From Macrobrachium rosenbergii (Eukaryota; Arthropoda; Malacostraca; Decapoda; Palaemonidae), in assembly GCF_040412425.1 (NCBI RefSeq), contig NC_089762.1, positions 24,030,891 through 24,094,890 of the forward strand: DNA of 64,000 nucleotides. The letters run 5' to 3'. The notes beneath the pieces were generated by a model. That model was not told the origin of the DNA. It did not search any database and saw only the letters and a program-made list of their open reading frames with translations. The position numbers were made by a program, and so were the translations under genes. This document shows, piece after piece, positions 14,340 through 24,976 of the stretch. Positions within the stretch are counted from its first letter, which is position 1; each line of letters begins with the position of its first letter.

Positions 14340-14905
14340 ATGTAATGGGATGAAACTGAACACTATTTATGAAATTAGAAATAGTTGAAGTAACTAGGGC
14401 CATACTTATTACGGAATTGTAGATCTGGTGGGGAGTTAAACCAATGACTTCCTGCACCGAAAGTATAAATCATCATTTATATGGAATAAGGAGCATGCCT
14501 TCTATTTAATTTAATGAGGACCATTTCTGTCAGAAAATTGTGGACCTGTTTGGGATATGAAGGTGAGGTTCTATACCCATAGAAGAATGCATTGGAGTTT
14601 TATGGAACTGCACATAAAGAAGTCATTTGGCTGTGTGATTTTAAGTTAAGACATCTTGCAACCAAAGCAGGAATCTTATCTTTATGCCAATAGAGCTGGA
14701 CATCATTGATGATGAAATAAATAGTCTTCCCAGATAATGAGAATCATTTCTGTTAAAATGTTATGAGCCTATTTGAAATAGTGCACCCAAAGAAAGAATC
14801 ATAACCTAGAACAGCAGGCCATGAATTGTGACGGAACTGGACATCACTTAATATAAAATAAGGCATAGTCCTACGTAATGAGGACCATATGTATTAGAAA
14901 GCTAT

Positions 14906-14970
14906 GGGCCTGTTTGGTATTTGAACCTGAGACCTCCTGCACCCAAAGCAAGAATCATACCCCTGGACCA
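14906..14970 (-). pseudogene. tRNA-Pro(UGG) pseudogene, truncated
   Basis: Good match from the acceptor 3' strand to the D-loop, then the 5' acceptor half is missing. Confidence 0.75.
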
Positions 14971-15900
14971 TGGGTAATGGGAAGTATGGGTACTGAATAT
15001 ATGTTAACATAAAGGGGGTGTTCTTCCCTTATGATGGAAAGTTATTTTAAAACTCACAGCACCTGCCTTGAGCAACAAGCCATGGAAAATGATTGGACTG
15101 AACTTCATTTATCATCATGTGAAAGCCATCCTTTGTGATGAGGACTGGCCCTATTAAATGTTCATGGGCATATTTAGTATTGTAACTGGAACCTCTTGGG
15201 AACCGTAACGCTCGACCAACTGACTATGGAATATTATGGAACCACAAATAGTTATTGTAAGACAACTATCCATTTGTGAATAGGACACGTTATGTTTAAA
15301 TTTTGTCTGGAATTTCAATATCGTAACGGAATTTAATTGTATAATTGGATAATTGGACATGATTATCATAAAGTAGCTATTTTTCCAGCTAATAAGGATC
15401 AAATCAATTAAAAGTTTAAAAACCACGTGCTGATTTTCAACATGAGACAACCATGAATCACAGCTTGAATCGTTCTCCTAGACCTAGAGCAACATTCCCT
15501 GGAGTGTTTTGTGACTGGAAATTGTGTTAAGAAAGTGGTCTTCATATGTAATGAAAACTGTTTCTACCAGAACATTAAACAATGGCACGAGACATCAGGT
15601 ACTCCTATGTATTGAAGTTTTCAGTGTTACTTGATACATGGCTATTGGATTTGAATCTGTGAACTAATTGTCCTTCCAAGATTAAATCCTAAAGATTCAT
15701 AATCCAAGAACAACAGGTCTTAAAATTATTAAAATTTTTATTCCAAATGCACTAGTCCGTTCCAGATTTGAATTCGGGACCTTCTGCATCTGGGAAGAAT
15801 CCGTTCAAAGGTGCCATGGAATGAGATGGAACTTGATCATATAATATCAGAAGACAGTTTTTCATCTTTGCAATGGTGGTGAGCACCTTTGATATATGGT

Positions 15901-15970
15901 CTCTATATGAATTGAACCCAGAACCTCCTGTCCCCAAAGCAGAAATCTTACCCCAAGACCAACGGCTCAT
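15901..15970 (-). pseudogene. tRNA-Pro pseudogene, degenerate
   Basis: Recognisable T-arm (GAATTGAACCCAG on plus), anticodon loop and ACCAACGGCTC end, with broken stems. Confidence 0.6.
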
Positions 15971-16275
15971 GAAATATGAGGGGACCTGATGTCTTTAATC
16001 ATGTACAAGTTTATAAACTGTTTCCGGTACAGGGATTGACTTTATAGCAAATGGTTGCATGAGGATGGATCTGAAGGCGAACATGCCAAGTTGGCTGGCA
16101 CATGGAGCGGCTAAGAAATTCCCCCCCCCCTTCCCCTGATATTCCCCCCTCCCCCATATTAAACGATTGAATGATAAGAAACCATTTACATATGCTTCCA
16201 CCTAATTTCACATCATTCATGGATATCAAGTTACATTTTAGATATTTGAATAAATCTTGACATTTTTTCTTAGTA

Positions 16276-16278
<3 letters not shown>

Positions 16279-16353
<75 letters not shown>
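16279..16353. repeat. (CT)n microsatellite
   Basis: About 37 CT dinucleotides. Confidence 0.95.
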
Positions 16354-16357
<4 letters not shown>

Positions 16358-16782
16358 CGCGTTTTTCAGATAGCTATAATTCCTCTTTCTTTCTCCCCCT
16401 CTCCACTTTGTAAGATTTGTCGTTTTAGTCAAAGGCTGTTTATACAGTTATTAGTTGGTGACTGCTAAATCAAGTTAGCATCAGTTTTATAACTAAATTA
16501 TACAAGACTGCATAGCGAAATCTAAATACAAAGTTGGCAGAGCAAAGCTATCAAGTGACCCGTCTTGCCATGCCAACATGGAAAACAGACGTCAAGTGGC
16601 GGATATCAGATGAAGAAGTTGATGGAAAGAGAATTATTAAGCTCTAGCGAGAGTTGGGTTCGCCGGTGAATATAAAGGGTCAAGATATGTTTGCTCAGGG
16701 AAAGAGTAATTCATAAACTTGGATTCTCCCAAAATTTTTTTAATTAGTGATGCAAAATATAACTTTTATAGACCTTTCATAT

Positions 16783-16791
<9 letters not shown>

Positions 16792-16851
<60 letters not shown>

Positions 16852-16880
16852 TACATACATACATATATACATAAATATAT
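16792..16880. repeat. (TA)n / (CATA)n microsatellite
   Basis: TA core with CATA-rich ends. Confidence 0.93.
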
Positions 16881-17911
16881 ATGTATGTATATATATACAT
16901 AAATGAAATTGTACCAGCCTTCTGAATTGTTTGCAGCGCGAAAAGATGTAAGCAAGCATATCAAACTGTGCTAAAAATTGCTAGAATTATTGCTGAACAG
17001 GCGCAACTACATCTGTTTAAGAGAACTGCTGATAGAACCATGTCTAACATTTTTATGAGGTCAAAAGTCCGCAAGATCTTGGCCAAAATATTGGTACATT
17101 TATGCAAAAGCCCAATGTTCGTATTGAAACATAACTAAATTCTTTGAGCGTCAGTAAACCTTGCCGTCAGTAGATCCCGGTGAAAATATCACTAAACAAT
17201 AATAGCATTACAAAAAACAGATAGTTAACAATAAAGACAGTTATTTACTAATACCTTACCTATCAGCTGATAAGCTTTCTTTTATATCGATGTTAGAACT
17301 GTTTTTTTTTTTAATTCTACCTGATATATGTAAGTCCCCGGCTAAGTACTATGTCAATATGAACTAAGAAACTGCCTTGTAAATAGCCATTTCTAGAGGG
17401 TTGTAGCAACAATTCAAATTTAAATGGAGATCAATTTATAGTGTTGGTTTCTCTGCATGACAGGGAGTGCATATTATCCTGAGGGATTGTATATTTAACA
17501 TATAATTATATTGGTGGAGTAAACATAAGTATAATCATGACTGAAGAGTGCTTTATTGTAAGCATGACGTTGACTGGAGAGTGGAAATCATTATACAGTA
17601 AGTAATTTTGAATGTAACATGGACTATTGCTAACACGGGCCCTTACATTAAGGTGTTGAAAACGAAAAGAGATTTGATGTGGATCGTTGTACTTGCTAGA
17701 TTAATACAGATTTTGTGCATCGCTTTAGGCATTTTAAGTGTTATTATTTAATAAAAGACAGCTATTTTTTGTGAAAAATCCATCATACCTAGTATTTAAA
17801 CATGAACTCATTTCCTGTTATTACAGAGAGTAAGGACCACACCTACTTAGTATGTCATTAGAAGCTATTTTTCCATCCCATGTAATAAGAACCAGTGATG
17901 GTGGGTAGGTT

Positions 17912-17983
17912 GATCTTATTTGAGAGTTGAACCCGGGACCTTCTGCACCCAAAGCCTGAATCATACCCCTAGACCAACAGGCC
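17912..17983 (-). pseudogene. tRNA-Pro(UGG) pseudogene, leftmost of main array
   Basis: The 3' acceptor strand and half of the T-stem are replaced, and the anticodon stem has a mismatch. Confidence 0.85.
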
Positions 17984-18069
17984 ATGGAATGTGAAGGTTT
18001 TTCCACTGTCCCTATATTATAGGTAATTTGTCAGCCACATAATGTGGACCATTTCTTTTGGAAAACTAA

Positions 18070-18141
18070 GGGTCTGTCCGGGATTTGAACCCGGGACCTC
18101 CTGCACCCAAAGCAGGAATCATACCCCTAGACCAACAGGCC
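18070..18141 (-). tRNA. tRNA-Pro-UGG: tRNA-Pro(UGG), one acceptor mismatch
   Basis: Single change from consensus gives a C-A pair at the third acceptor position. Confidence 0.8.
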
Positions 18142-18227
18142 ATGGTATGTGAAGGTTTTTCCAATGTCCATATATTATAAGTAATGTGTCAGCCACATAA
18201 TGTGAACCATTTCTGTGGGAAAACTAA

Positions 18228-18299
18228 GGGCCTGTCCGGGATTTGAACCCGGGACCTCCTGCACCCAAAGCAGGAATCATACCCCTAGACCAACAGGCC
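18228..18299 (-). tRNA. tRNA-Pro-UGG: tRNA-Pro(UGG), consensus copy
   Basis: Identical to the array consensus over 72 nt, TTTT terminator present. Confidence 0.94.
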
Positions 18300-18385
18300 A
18301 TGGAATGTGAAGGTTTTTCCACTGTCCCTATATTATAAGTAGTGTGTCAGCCACATAAGGTGGACCATTTCTGTGGGAAAACTAA

Positions 18386-18457
18386 GATCCTGTCCGGGAT
18401 TTGAACCTGGGACCTCCTGCACCCAAAGCAGGAATCATACCCCTAGACCAACAGGCC
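18386..18457 (-). pseudogene. tRNA-Pro(UGG) copy with broken acceptor
   Basis: The 3' end reads GATCC on plus instead of GGGCC, plus a T-stem change. The same GATCC variant recurs at 21285 and 27318. Confidence 0.8.
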
Positions 18458-18543
18458 ATGGAATATGAAGGTTTTTCCACTGTCCCTATATTATAAGTAA
18501 TGTGTCAGCCTCATAATGTGGACCATTTCTTTGGGAAAACTAA

Positions 18544-18615
18544 GGGCCTGTCCGGGATTTGAACCCGGGACCTCCTGCACCCAAAGCAGGAATCATACCC
18601 CTAGACCAACAGGCC
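18544..18615 (-). tRNA. tRNA-Pro-UGG: tRNA-Pro(UGG), consensus copy
   Basis: Identical to consensus. Confidence 0.94.
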
Positions 18616-18701
18616 ATGGAATGTGAAGGTTTTTCCAATATTCCATTGTAATGAGTAATGTGTCAGCCACATAATGTGGACCATTTCTGTGGGAAAACTA
18701 A

Positions 18702-18773
18702 GGGCCTGTCCGGGATTTGAACCCGGGACCTCCTGCACCCAAAGCAGGAATCATACCCCTAGACCAACAGGCC
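18702..18773 (-). tRNA. tRNA-Pro-UGG: tRNA-Pro(UGG), consensus copy
   Basis: Identical to consensus. Confidence 0.94.
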
Positions 18774-18859
18774 ATGGAATATGAAGGTTTTTCCACTGTC
18801 CCTATATTATAAGTAATGTGTCAACCACATAATGTGGACCATTTCTGTGGGAAAACTAA

Positions 18860-18931
18860 GGGCCTGTCCGGGATTTGAACCCGGGACCTCCTGCACCCAA
18901 AGCAGGAATCATACCCCTAGACCAACAGGCC
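18860..18931 (-). tRNA. tRNA-Pro-UGG: tRNA-Pro(UGG), consensus copy
   Basis: Identical to consensus. Confidence 0.94.
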
Positions 18932-19017
18932 ATGGAATGTGAAGGTTTTTCCAATGTTCCAGTGTTACAAGCAATGTGTCAGCCACATAATGTGGACCAT
19001 TTCTGTGGGAAATCTAA

Positions 19018-19089
19018 GGGCCTGTCCGGGATTTGAACCCGGGACCTCCTGCACCCAAAGCAGGAATCATACCCCTAGACCAACAGGCC
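19018..19089 (-). tRNA. tRNA-Pro-UGG: tRNA-Pro(UGG), consensus copy
   Basis: Identical to consensus. The spacer on its left has AATCTAAG in place of AAACTAAG, so its terminator is TTAGATTTCCC. Confidence 0.93.
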
Positions 19090-19175
19090 ATGGTATGTGA
19101 TGGTTTTTCCAATGTTCCAGTGTTACAAGCAATGTGTCAGCCACATAATATGGACCAATTCTGTGGGAAAACTAA

Positions 19176-19247
19176 GGGCCTGTCCGGGATTTGAACCTGG
19201 GACCTCCTGTACCCAAAGCAAGAATCATACCCCTAGACCAACAGGCC
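19176..19247 (-). tRNA. tRNA-Pro-UGG: tRNA-Pro(UGG), diverged copy
   Basis: One T-stem change and two anticodon-stem changes. Function doubtful. Confidence 0.65.
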
Positions 19248-19333
19248 ATGGAATGTGAAGGTTTTTCCAATATTCCAATGTAATGAGTAATGTGTCAGCC
19301 ACATAATGTGGACCATTTCTGTGGGAAAACTAA

Positions 19334-19404
19334 GGGCCTGTCCGGGATTTGAACCAGGACCTCCTGCACCCAAAGCAGGAATCATACCCCTAGACCAACA
19401 GGCC
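19334..19404 (-). pseudogene. tRNA-Pro(UGG) copy, 71 nt
   Basis: One base is missing in the T-arm, and GAACCAGGACC replaces GAACCCGGGACC on plus. Confidence 0.75.
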
Positions 19405-19505
19405 ATGAATGTGAAAAACTAAGGTTTTTCCAGTGTTCCAGTGTTACAACAGGCCAAATGTGTCAGCCATTTTATATAAGTGGACCATTTCTGTGGGAAA
19501 ACTAA

Positions 19506-19577
19506 GGGCCTGTCCAGGATTTGAACCCGGGACCTCCTGCACCCAAAGCAGGAATCATACCCCTAGACCAACAGGCC
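19506..19577 (-). tRNA. tRNA-Pro-UGG: tRNA-Pro(UGG), one T-stem change
   Basis: The change gives a G-U pair, so folding should be kept. Confidence 0.88.
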
Positions 19578-19685
19578 ATGGAATATGAAGGTTTTTCCAC
19601 TGTCCCATTGTAATATATTATAATTAATGTGTTTCAAAACTAAGCCTCATAATGTGGACCATTTCTGTGGGAAAACTAGACCAAC

Positions 19686-19789
19686 AGGCCTGTCCGGGAT
19701 TTGAACCCACATAATGGGACCTCCTGCACCTGTCAAACCAGGGCCTCCTGCAGGAATCATACCCCTAGACCAACAGGCCATGGAAAGTG
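19686..19789 (-). pseudogene. Scrambled tRNA-Pro unit
   Basis: Spacer fragments (CACATAATG, TGTCAAACCA) are spliced inside the tRNA sequence, and the CTCCTG segment occurs twice. Confidence 0.75.
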
Positions 19790-19870
19790 AAGGTTTTTCC
19801 AATGTTCCAGTGTTACAAGTCAATGTGTCAGCCACATAATTTGGACCATTTCTGTGTGATAAAAAACTAA

Positions 19871-19942
19871 GGGCCTGTCTGGGATTTGAACCCGGGACCT
19901 CCTGCACCCAAAGCAGGAATCATACCCCTAGACCAACAGGCC
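19871..19942 (-). tRNA. tRNA-Pro-UGG: tRNA-Pro(UGG), one T-stem mismatch
   Basis: CCTGTCTGGG on plus instead of CCTGTCCGGG. Confidence 0.82.
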
Positions 19943-19997
19943 ATGGAATGCAAAGGTTTTTCACCCACATAATGTGGACCATTGTTCCATTTTTTAT

Positions 19998-20035
19998 ACC
20001 CAAAGCAGGAATCATACCAGCCAAATAAACAGGCC
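19998..20035 (-). pseudogene. tRNA-Pro fragment in scrambled section
   Basis: Only the anticodon arm and the ACAGGCC end are recognisable. Confidence 0.65.
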
Positions 20036-20117
20036 ATGGAATGTGAAGGTTTTTCCAGTGTTCCATTGTTGTAATTTGTCAGCCACATAATGTGGACCAT
20101 TCCTGTGGAGAATCTAA

Positions 20118-20174
20118 GGGCCTGTCCGGTATTTGAACCCGGGACCTCCTGCACCCATACCCCTAAAACAGGCC
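20118..20174 (-). pseudogene. tRNA-Pro(UGG) copy, internally deleted
   Basis: 57 nt long. The anticodon 5' stem and most of the D-arm are missing. Confidence 0.75.
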
Positions 20175-20221
20175 ATGGTATGTGAATTATAATGTATCAG
20201 CCAAATAATGTGGACCATTTC

Positions 20222-20247
20222 TGACCTTCCTGCACCCAAAGCAGGCC
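20222..20247 (-). pseudogene. tRNA-Pro fragment in scrambled section
   Basis: Anticodon region joined directly to GGCC. Confidence 0.55.
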
Positions 20248-20338
20248 ATGCAATGTAAATGTAAAGGTTTTTCCATTGTTCCATTGTAGTAAGTAATGTG
20301 TCAGCCACATAATCTAGACCATTTCTTTGGGAAAACTA

Positions 20339-20410
20339 GGGCCTGTCCGGGATTTGAACCCGGGACCTCCTGCACCCAAAGCAGGAATCATACCCCTAGA
20401 CCAACAGGCC
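20339..20410 (-). tRNA. tRNA-Pro-UGG: tRNA-Pro(UGG), consensus copy
   Basis: Identical to consensus. First intact copy right of the scrambled section. Confidence 0.94.
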
Positions 20411-20496
20411 ATGGAATGTGAAGGTGTTTCCAATGTTCCATTGTGATAAGTACTGTGTCAGACACATACTGTAGACCATTTCTGTGGGAAAACTAA

Positions 20497-20568
20497 GGGC
20501 CTGTCCGGGATTTGAACCCGGGACCTCCTGCACCCAAAGCAGGAATCATACCCCTAGACCAACAGGCC
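20497..20568 (-). tRNA. tRNA-Pro-UGG: tRNA-Pro(UGG), consensus copy
   Basis: Identical to consensus. Confidence 0.94.
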
Positions 20569-20654
20569 ATGGAATGTGACGGTGTTTCCAATGTTCCATT
20601 GTGATAAGTAATGTGTCACCCACATAATGTGGACCATTTTTGTGGGAAAACTAA

Positions 20655-20726
20655 GGGCCTGTCCGGGATTTGAACCCGGGACCTCCTGCACCCAAAGCAG
20701 GAATCATACCCCTAGACCAACAAGCC
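20655..20726 (-). tRNA. tRNA-Pro-UGG: tRNA-Pro(UGG), one acceptor mismatch
   Basis: AAGCC replaces AGGCC at the 5' end of the gene. Confidence 0.82.
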
Positions 20727-20812
20727 ATGGAATGTATAGGTTTTTCCATTGTTCCATTGTGATAAGTAATGTGTCAGCCACATAATGTGGACCATTTCTG
20801 TGGGAAAACTAA

Positions 20813-20884
20813 GGGCCTGTCCGGGATTTGAACCCGGGACCTCCTGCACCCAAAGCAGGAATCATACCCCTAGACCAACAGGCC
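20813..20884 (-). tRNA. tRNA-Pro-UGG: tRNA-Pro(UGG), consensus copy
   Basis: Identical to consensus. Confidence 0.94.
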
Positions 20885-20969
20885 ATGCAATGTAAAGTTT
20901 TTTTCATTGTTCCCTTATAAAAGTAATGTATCAGCCAAAAAATGTGGACCATTTCTGTGGGAAAACTAA

Positions 20970-21041
20970 GGGCCTGTCCGGGATTTGAACCCGGGACCTC
21001 CTGCACCCAAAGCAGGAATCATACCCCTAGACCAACAGGCC
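20970..21041 (-). tRNA. tRNA-Pro-UGG: tRNA-Pro(UGG), consensus copy
   Basis: Identical to consensus. Confidence 0.94.
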
Positions 21042-21127
21042 ATGGAATGTGAAGGTTTTACTAATGTTCCATCATAATAAATAATGTGTCAGCCACATAA
21101 TTTGGACCATTTCTTTGGGAAAACTAA

Positions 21128-21199
21128 GGGCCTGTCTGGGATTTGAACCCGGGACCTCCTGCACCCAAAGCAGGAATCATACCCCTAGACCAACAGACC
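21128..21199 (-). tRNA. tRNA-Pro-UGG: tRNA-Pro(UGG), two changes
   Basis: One T-stem and one acceptor mismatch. Confidence 0.72.
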
Positions 21200-21284
21200 A
21201 TGGAATGTAAAGGTTTTTCCAATGTTCTGCTATTGTGAGTAATGTGTCACCACATAATGTAGACCATTTCCGTGGGAAAACTAA

Positions 21285-21356
21285 GATCCTGTCCGGGATT
21301 TGAACCTGGGACCTCCTGCACCCAAAGCAGGAATCATACCCTTAAACCAACAGGCC
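21285..21356 (-). pseudogene. tRNA-Pro(UGG) copy, GATCC variant
   Basis: Acceptor, T-stem and D-loop changes. Confidence 0.78.
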
Positions 21357-21442
21357 ATGGAATGTGAAGAATTTTCCAATGTTCCAGTGTTTCAAGTAAT
21401 GTGTCAGTCACATAATGTAGACCATTTCTGTGGGAAATCTAA

Positions 21443-21514
21443 GGGCCTGTCCGGGATTTGAACCCGTGACCTTCTGCACCCAAAGCAGGAATCATACCCC
21501 TAGACCAACAGGCC
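21443..21514 (-). tRNA. tRNA-Pro-UGG: tRNA-Pro(UGG), diverged copy
   Basis: Changes in the T-stem and anticodon stem. Confidence 0.68.
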
Positions 21515-21600
21515 ATGGAGTGTAAAGGTTTATCTAATGTTCCATCCTAATAAGAAATGTGTCAGCGATATAATTTAGACCATTTCTGTGGGAAAACTAA

Positions 21601-21672
21601 GGGCCTGTCCGGGATTTGAACCCAGGACCTCCTGCACCCAAAGCAGGAATCATAACCCTAGACCAACATGCC
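21601..21672 (-). tRNA. tRNA-Pro-UGG: tRNA-Pro(UGG), diverged copy
   Basis: Three scattered changes (T-stem, D-loop, acceptor). Confidence 0.65.
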
Positions 21673-21813
21673 ATGGAATGTGAAGGTTTTTCTAATGTTC
21701 CATTGTAATAAGTAATGTGTCAGTAATAATGTAGACCATTACTGTGGGAAATCATTTGAACCATAATGCCATGGAATATGACCATTTCTGTGAGAAAACT
21801 GTGGAAAACTAAA

Positions 21814-21885
21814 GGGCCTGTCCGGGATTTGAACCCGGGACCTCCTGCACCCAAAGCAGGAATCATACCCCTAGACCAACAGGCC
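21814..21885 (-). tRNA. tRNA-Pro-UGG: tRNA-Pro(UGG), consensus copy
   Basis: Identical to consensus although its left spacer (21720-21810) is rearranged. Confidence 0.93.
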
Positions 21886-21963
21886 ATGGAATGTGAAGGT
21901 TTTTCCAGTGTTCCATTGTACTAAGTAATGTGTCAGCCACATAATGTAGACCATTTCTGTGGG

Positions 21964-22000
21964 CTTCCTGCACCCAAAAGAGGAATCATTTATAAGGCCA
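21964..22000 (-). pseudogene. tRNA-Pro fragment at the array break
   Basis: Anticodon-arm remnant at the point where the array gives way to the inserted block. Confidence 0.65.
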
Positions 22001-22220
22001 GGGAATCTGTTTCTAGCATTTCTATTGAGCTATTATCAATATTACATCTTGGAAAGGGACCCCATAATGCTACTGAAAAGTATACATGCACAAGACTATA
22101 ATGGAGTATGATCAAGTATCTTATTTATGTTCGAGCACTGTCTCAATGTCTTTTTTTGAGCCTGAAATGAATGCAAGGTTTTAAAGATGCATGGTGTCAC
22201 CCTTTAGTGTGATGAAATTC

Positions 22221-23490
22221 TCATTCAGATGTATCTGAAGCATCATTTGCTACATTATAGTTACACCTCACATTTGCAGCTTCACAAAGCTGTGCATGTA
22301 AGCCCAGCCCTTGCCATTTGTACCTGCCATGGCAACCACAATTGCAGCCACATTTTGTAAGGTGTTCACAGCTCTTTGCAATGGGGAAGTTGGCTGTCCA
22401 GAAGACTTTCCAGTCTTCGCCAATGTTTTCCCAAACCCAGTCAGCTGGATTCTGTGTTTCTGGCTGGCTCAGAATTGCCTGACCCAATACACAACCTCCT
22501 GTGACTTTGTCTGCTCCATGTTCGACCATACTAGTGAACTGGAGCAGACTTTGAGGTATGGCATCATTGATGCATCCTTCACCAAAGGTGCCGTCAAACC
22601 TGGACTGATGATCCAAAATATGCTTCCTCAGCATCTTTGCTGCTTTAGCAATCATAAGTGTATCTGAGTAGTCAGATGCCTGATATAGGGCTATAGTTAC
22701 ATCTTTCTGCAAGGCAAGTAGCATACGTCTTCCTTTCTTGTGTACCTCTAATTCAGGGATTTCTGCTAACAATTTGTCCTTTAATCTTGTTGTATTTATA
22801 ATGGGTGAGGCAATGCCCAATTGTTCCAGGTGCTGCTGGTATGATTGGGATATGTCTGCAAGAGGAAATATGGCAGGACCATCCGAACTCAAGCTGTTTC
22901 AATTATATAATTAACCAGCTCTGATAGAACCAGTGGATATACATCTGGTTCTTCACTGTGACATTGTACTTTCTCAAGATTTCTAAGATGGGACCCCTCC
23001 CTGTTGTAAAGGCCAGTGAGACATACAAGATGGTACTTCAAATCTTGTGCAATTGCATCACCTGCACCTAGTTTTGCCAATAATTTACCATCATTAAGTG
23101 TGCAAGCGCACTCATGTAGTCTCCTGTTGAGATTCATGGTCATTACCTGTCGAAGGTCTGATACAGGTGCCACATTTTCACAAAAAATGCATGCTTCATT
23201 GTCATGACTAATTTGACGCTGTTTAGCATGCTTTTCCTGTGGTTCACTACCTTCAAATGTAGATCTTTGCCTTCTTGCACTATCAAATTTTGCATTATTA
23301 AACATGACCCTACAGCTCTAGTGGTATTTTACCATGTTTTGTCGCAGTGTTGCCTCTATGCCACTGCCTTTATTCAGCCTTGCTGGGTCAAAGTTAAGTG
23401 GCGTTTCACCAATTTCCTGGAACAATGGCACATTGGTTGAAATTACTGCATACCCATCATGTTCAGGATTATGATGTACAGAGACCAAGG
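22221..23490 (-). pseudogene. Broken gene of a multi-copy cysteine-rich invertebrate protein family
   Basis: Recognisable segments run in order on minus. An N-terminal part contains RLNKGSGIEATLRQNMVKYH, followed by a stop (TAG at 23318-23320, probably from CAG) and SCRVMFNNAKFDSARRQR. Next come CIFCENVAP, LRQVMTMNLNRRLHECACTL and ELKYH-like DLKYHLVCLTGLYNREGSH. After a one-base frame break near 22890, LGIASPIINTTRLKDKLLAE and NFPIAKSCEHLTKCGCNCGC follow. I recognise this arrangement (zinc-finger-like cysteines at the N-terminus, CXC-like cysteine cluster near the C-terminus) from abundant uncharacterised proteins in crustaceans, molluscs and cnidarians, probably mobile. Function unknown. At least one nonsense codon and one frameshift make it non-functional as read. 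Confidence 0.72.
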
Positions 23491-24335
23491 GTGAAGTTAG
23501 ACCTTCATTTTTTTGTCTTCATAGCAAAGACAACATTTGCTCAAGTCGGTCTTCCTTTTGCCTGTGATTGAATTCACACTTGCCATTATGAGCTCTTGAC
23601 TTATTGACTACAACCGAGGGGCTATCCTTTTGCCATCTTAATCTGATATGCACATTGATGTATAGGATACAACTAGGTTCAGTCACCCTACACCTAGCCC
23701 GATCAATCATCCAGTGCCATTTGTGACTGTACACGATCCAGGTAAAACATGAACAAGCCATGTAGAGCCCCACTTACCCTTGGCATGGCTCTCCCACGCT
23801 GGCGCCTCCTGTCAATTCAGGCATGGTTGTCTAGCCAGATCTACCAATTACATATATACTTTTCTACCAGCTAACTGATATGGGGCTATTAGACAGCATT
23901 TGCGACACCAAACTACTAAACTACACTAAAGCAAAGCTAGGTACAGAGTAAGTAAAGCAAGATTAGCTGACACTGACCCACATGCTGAGTTACACAGCAG
24001 TGAAGTCACCAATGTGCCCTGGTTGTGTGCTGACACTCACTCTTTTAAACTAAAACTAAAGATAAAACCACCACCTAAATTATATATAGGCTTGCAAACT
24101 ATTATACTGAACAGGAAGACATTTTTCCACGCCTACTGAATCCTGAGACGCGATTATTTAAGGTTTTTGGCTGTCATATTGCATGCCATCTTTCCTTATA
24201 TATGCTATTCATATAAAATCTTTAACAGAAATTAATTTTATTTTTCCTTGGTGACTCCGCCTAAATGTTTATAACCAAAAAAATACATAAAAACATGACC
24301 AGAGGCACATGAGTCCAATGTTAAAACTTTGACAA

Positions 24336-24465
24336 GCAGCCATCTTGAAAAATGGCAGCCATTTTGGAATTTTGAGTGGACACCAAATAATTTTCAAAAA
24401 GTGGCCTATGGAAAAGATATGTACCAAATTTCATGCTTGTATCATTTTAAATGAAGTATTTTGTA
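24336..24465 (+). repeat. GCCATCTTGAAAA module, copy 1
   Basis: Contains CAGCCATCTTGAAAAATGGC, GAATTTTGAGTGGACACC and AATTTCATGCTTGTATC. Paralogous to 25239-25365. Confidence 0.7.
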
Positions 24466-24502
24466 AAAAAAAATTATTTAATCTACTGCAGTAACATTCC
24501 AT

Positions 24503-24574
24503 GGCCTGTTGGTCTAGGGGTATGAGTCCTGCTTTGGGTGCAGGAGGGCCTGGGTTCACTTTCCAGACAGGCCC
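24503..24574 (+). pseudogene. Inverted tRNA-Pro(UGG) unit, diverged
   Basis: First unit of the plus-strand run. Several T-arm and variable-region changes. Confidence 0.78.
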
Positions 24575-24660
24575 TTAGTTTTACCACAGAAATGGTCTCC
24601 ATTATTTGCCTGACACAATACTTATTATAATAGTATAATGAAAAAACCTTTACATTCCAT

Positions 24661-24732
24661 GGCCTGTTGGTCTAGGGGTATGATTCCTGCTTTGGGTGCA
24701 GGAGGTCCCGGGTTCAAATCCCGGACAGGCCC
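24661..24732 (+). tRNA. tRNA-Pro-UGG: tRNA-Pro(UGG), consensus copy, inverted
   Basis: Identical to consensus but on plus. Followed by TTAGTTTTCCCAC. Confidence 0.93.
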
Positions 24733-24818
24733 TTAGTTTTCCCACAGAAATGGTCTACATTATGTAGCTGACGCATTACTTATTACAATGGAACACTGGA
24801 AAAACCTTCACATTCCAT

Positions 24819-24890
24819 GGCCTGTTGGTCTAGGGGTATGATTCCTGCTTTGGGTGCAGGAGGTCCCAGGTTCAAATCCCGGACAGGCCC
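24819..24890 (+). tRNA. tRNA-Pro-UGG: tRNA-Pro(UGG), inverted, one T-stem mismatch
   Basis: CCAGG instead of CCGGG in the T-stem. Confidence 0.85.
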
Positions 24891-24976
24891 TTAGTTTTCC
24901 CACAGGAATGGTATACATTATGTAGCTGACACATTACTTATTACAATGGAACATTGGAAAAACCTTCACATTCCAT

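Larger units (their letters stand above)
14128..15975 (-). repeat. Decayed left flank of the tRNA-Pro array
   Basis: At intervals of about 140 bp (starts near 14128, 14268, 14411, 14545, 14630, 14760, 14906, then less regular up to 15905) the sequence resembles the tRNA-Pro unit and its spacer, including the ACCATTTCTGT-like spacer motif. All copies carry many substitutions or truncations. The best is 14268-14339. This looks like old units no longer homogenised with the main array. Confidence 0.8.
15976..17911. other. Spacer between decayed flank and main array
   Basis: Includes a C-rich stretch (about 16119-16156), a long (CT)n tract (16279-16353) and a (TA)n tract (16792-16880). I see no tRNA units or protein gene here. 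Confidence 0.5.

Noticed and set aside
22311..22667. 118-codon plus-strand frame
   Set aside because: Shadow of the minus-strand cysteine-rich pseudogene, whose minus frames match a known family pattern.
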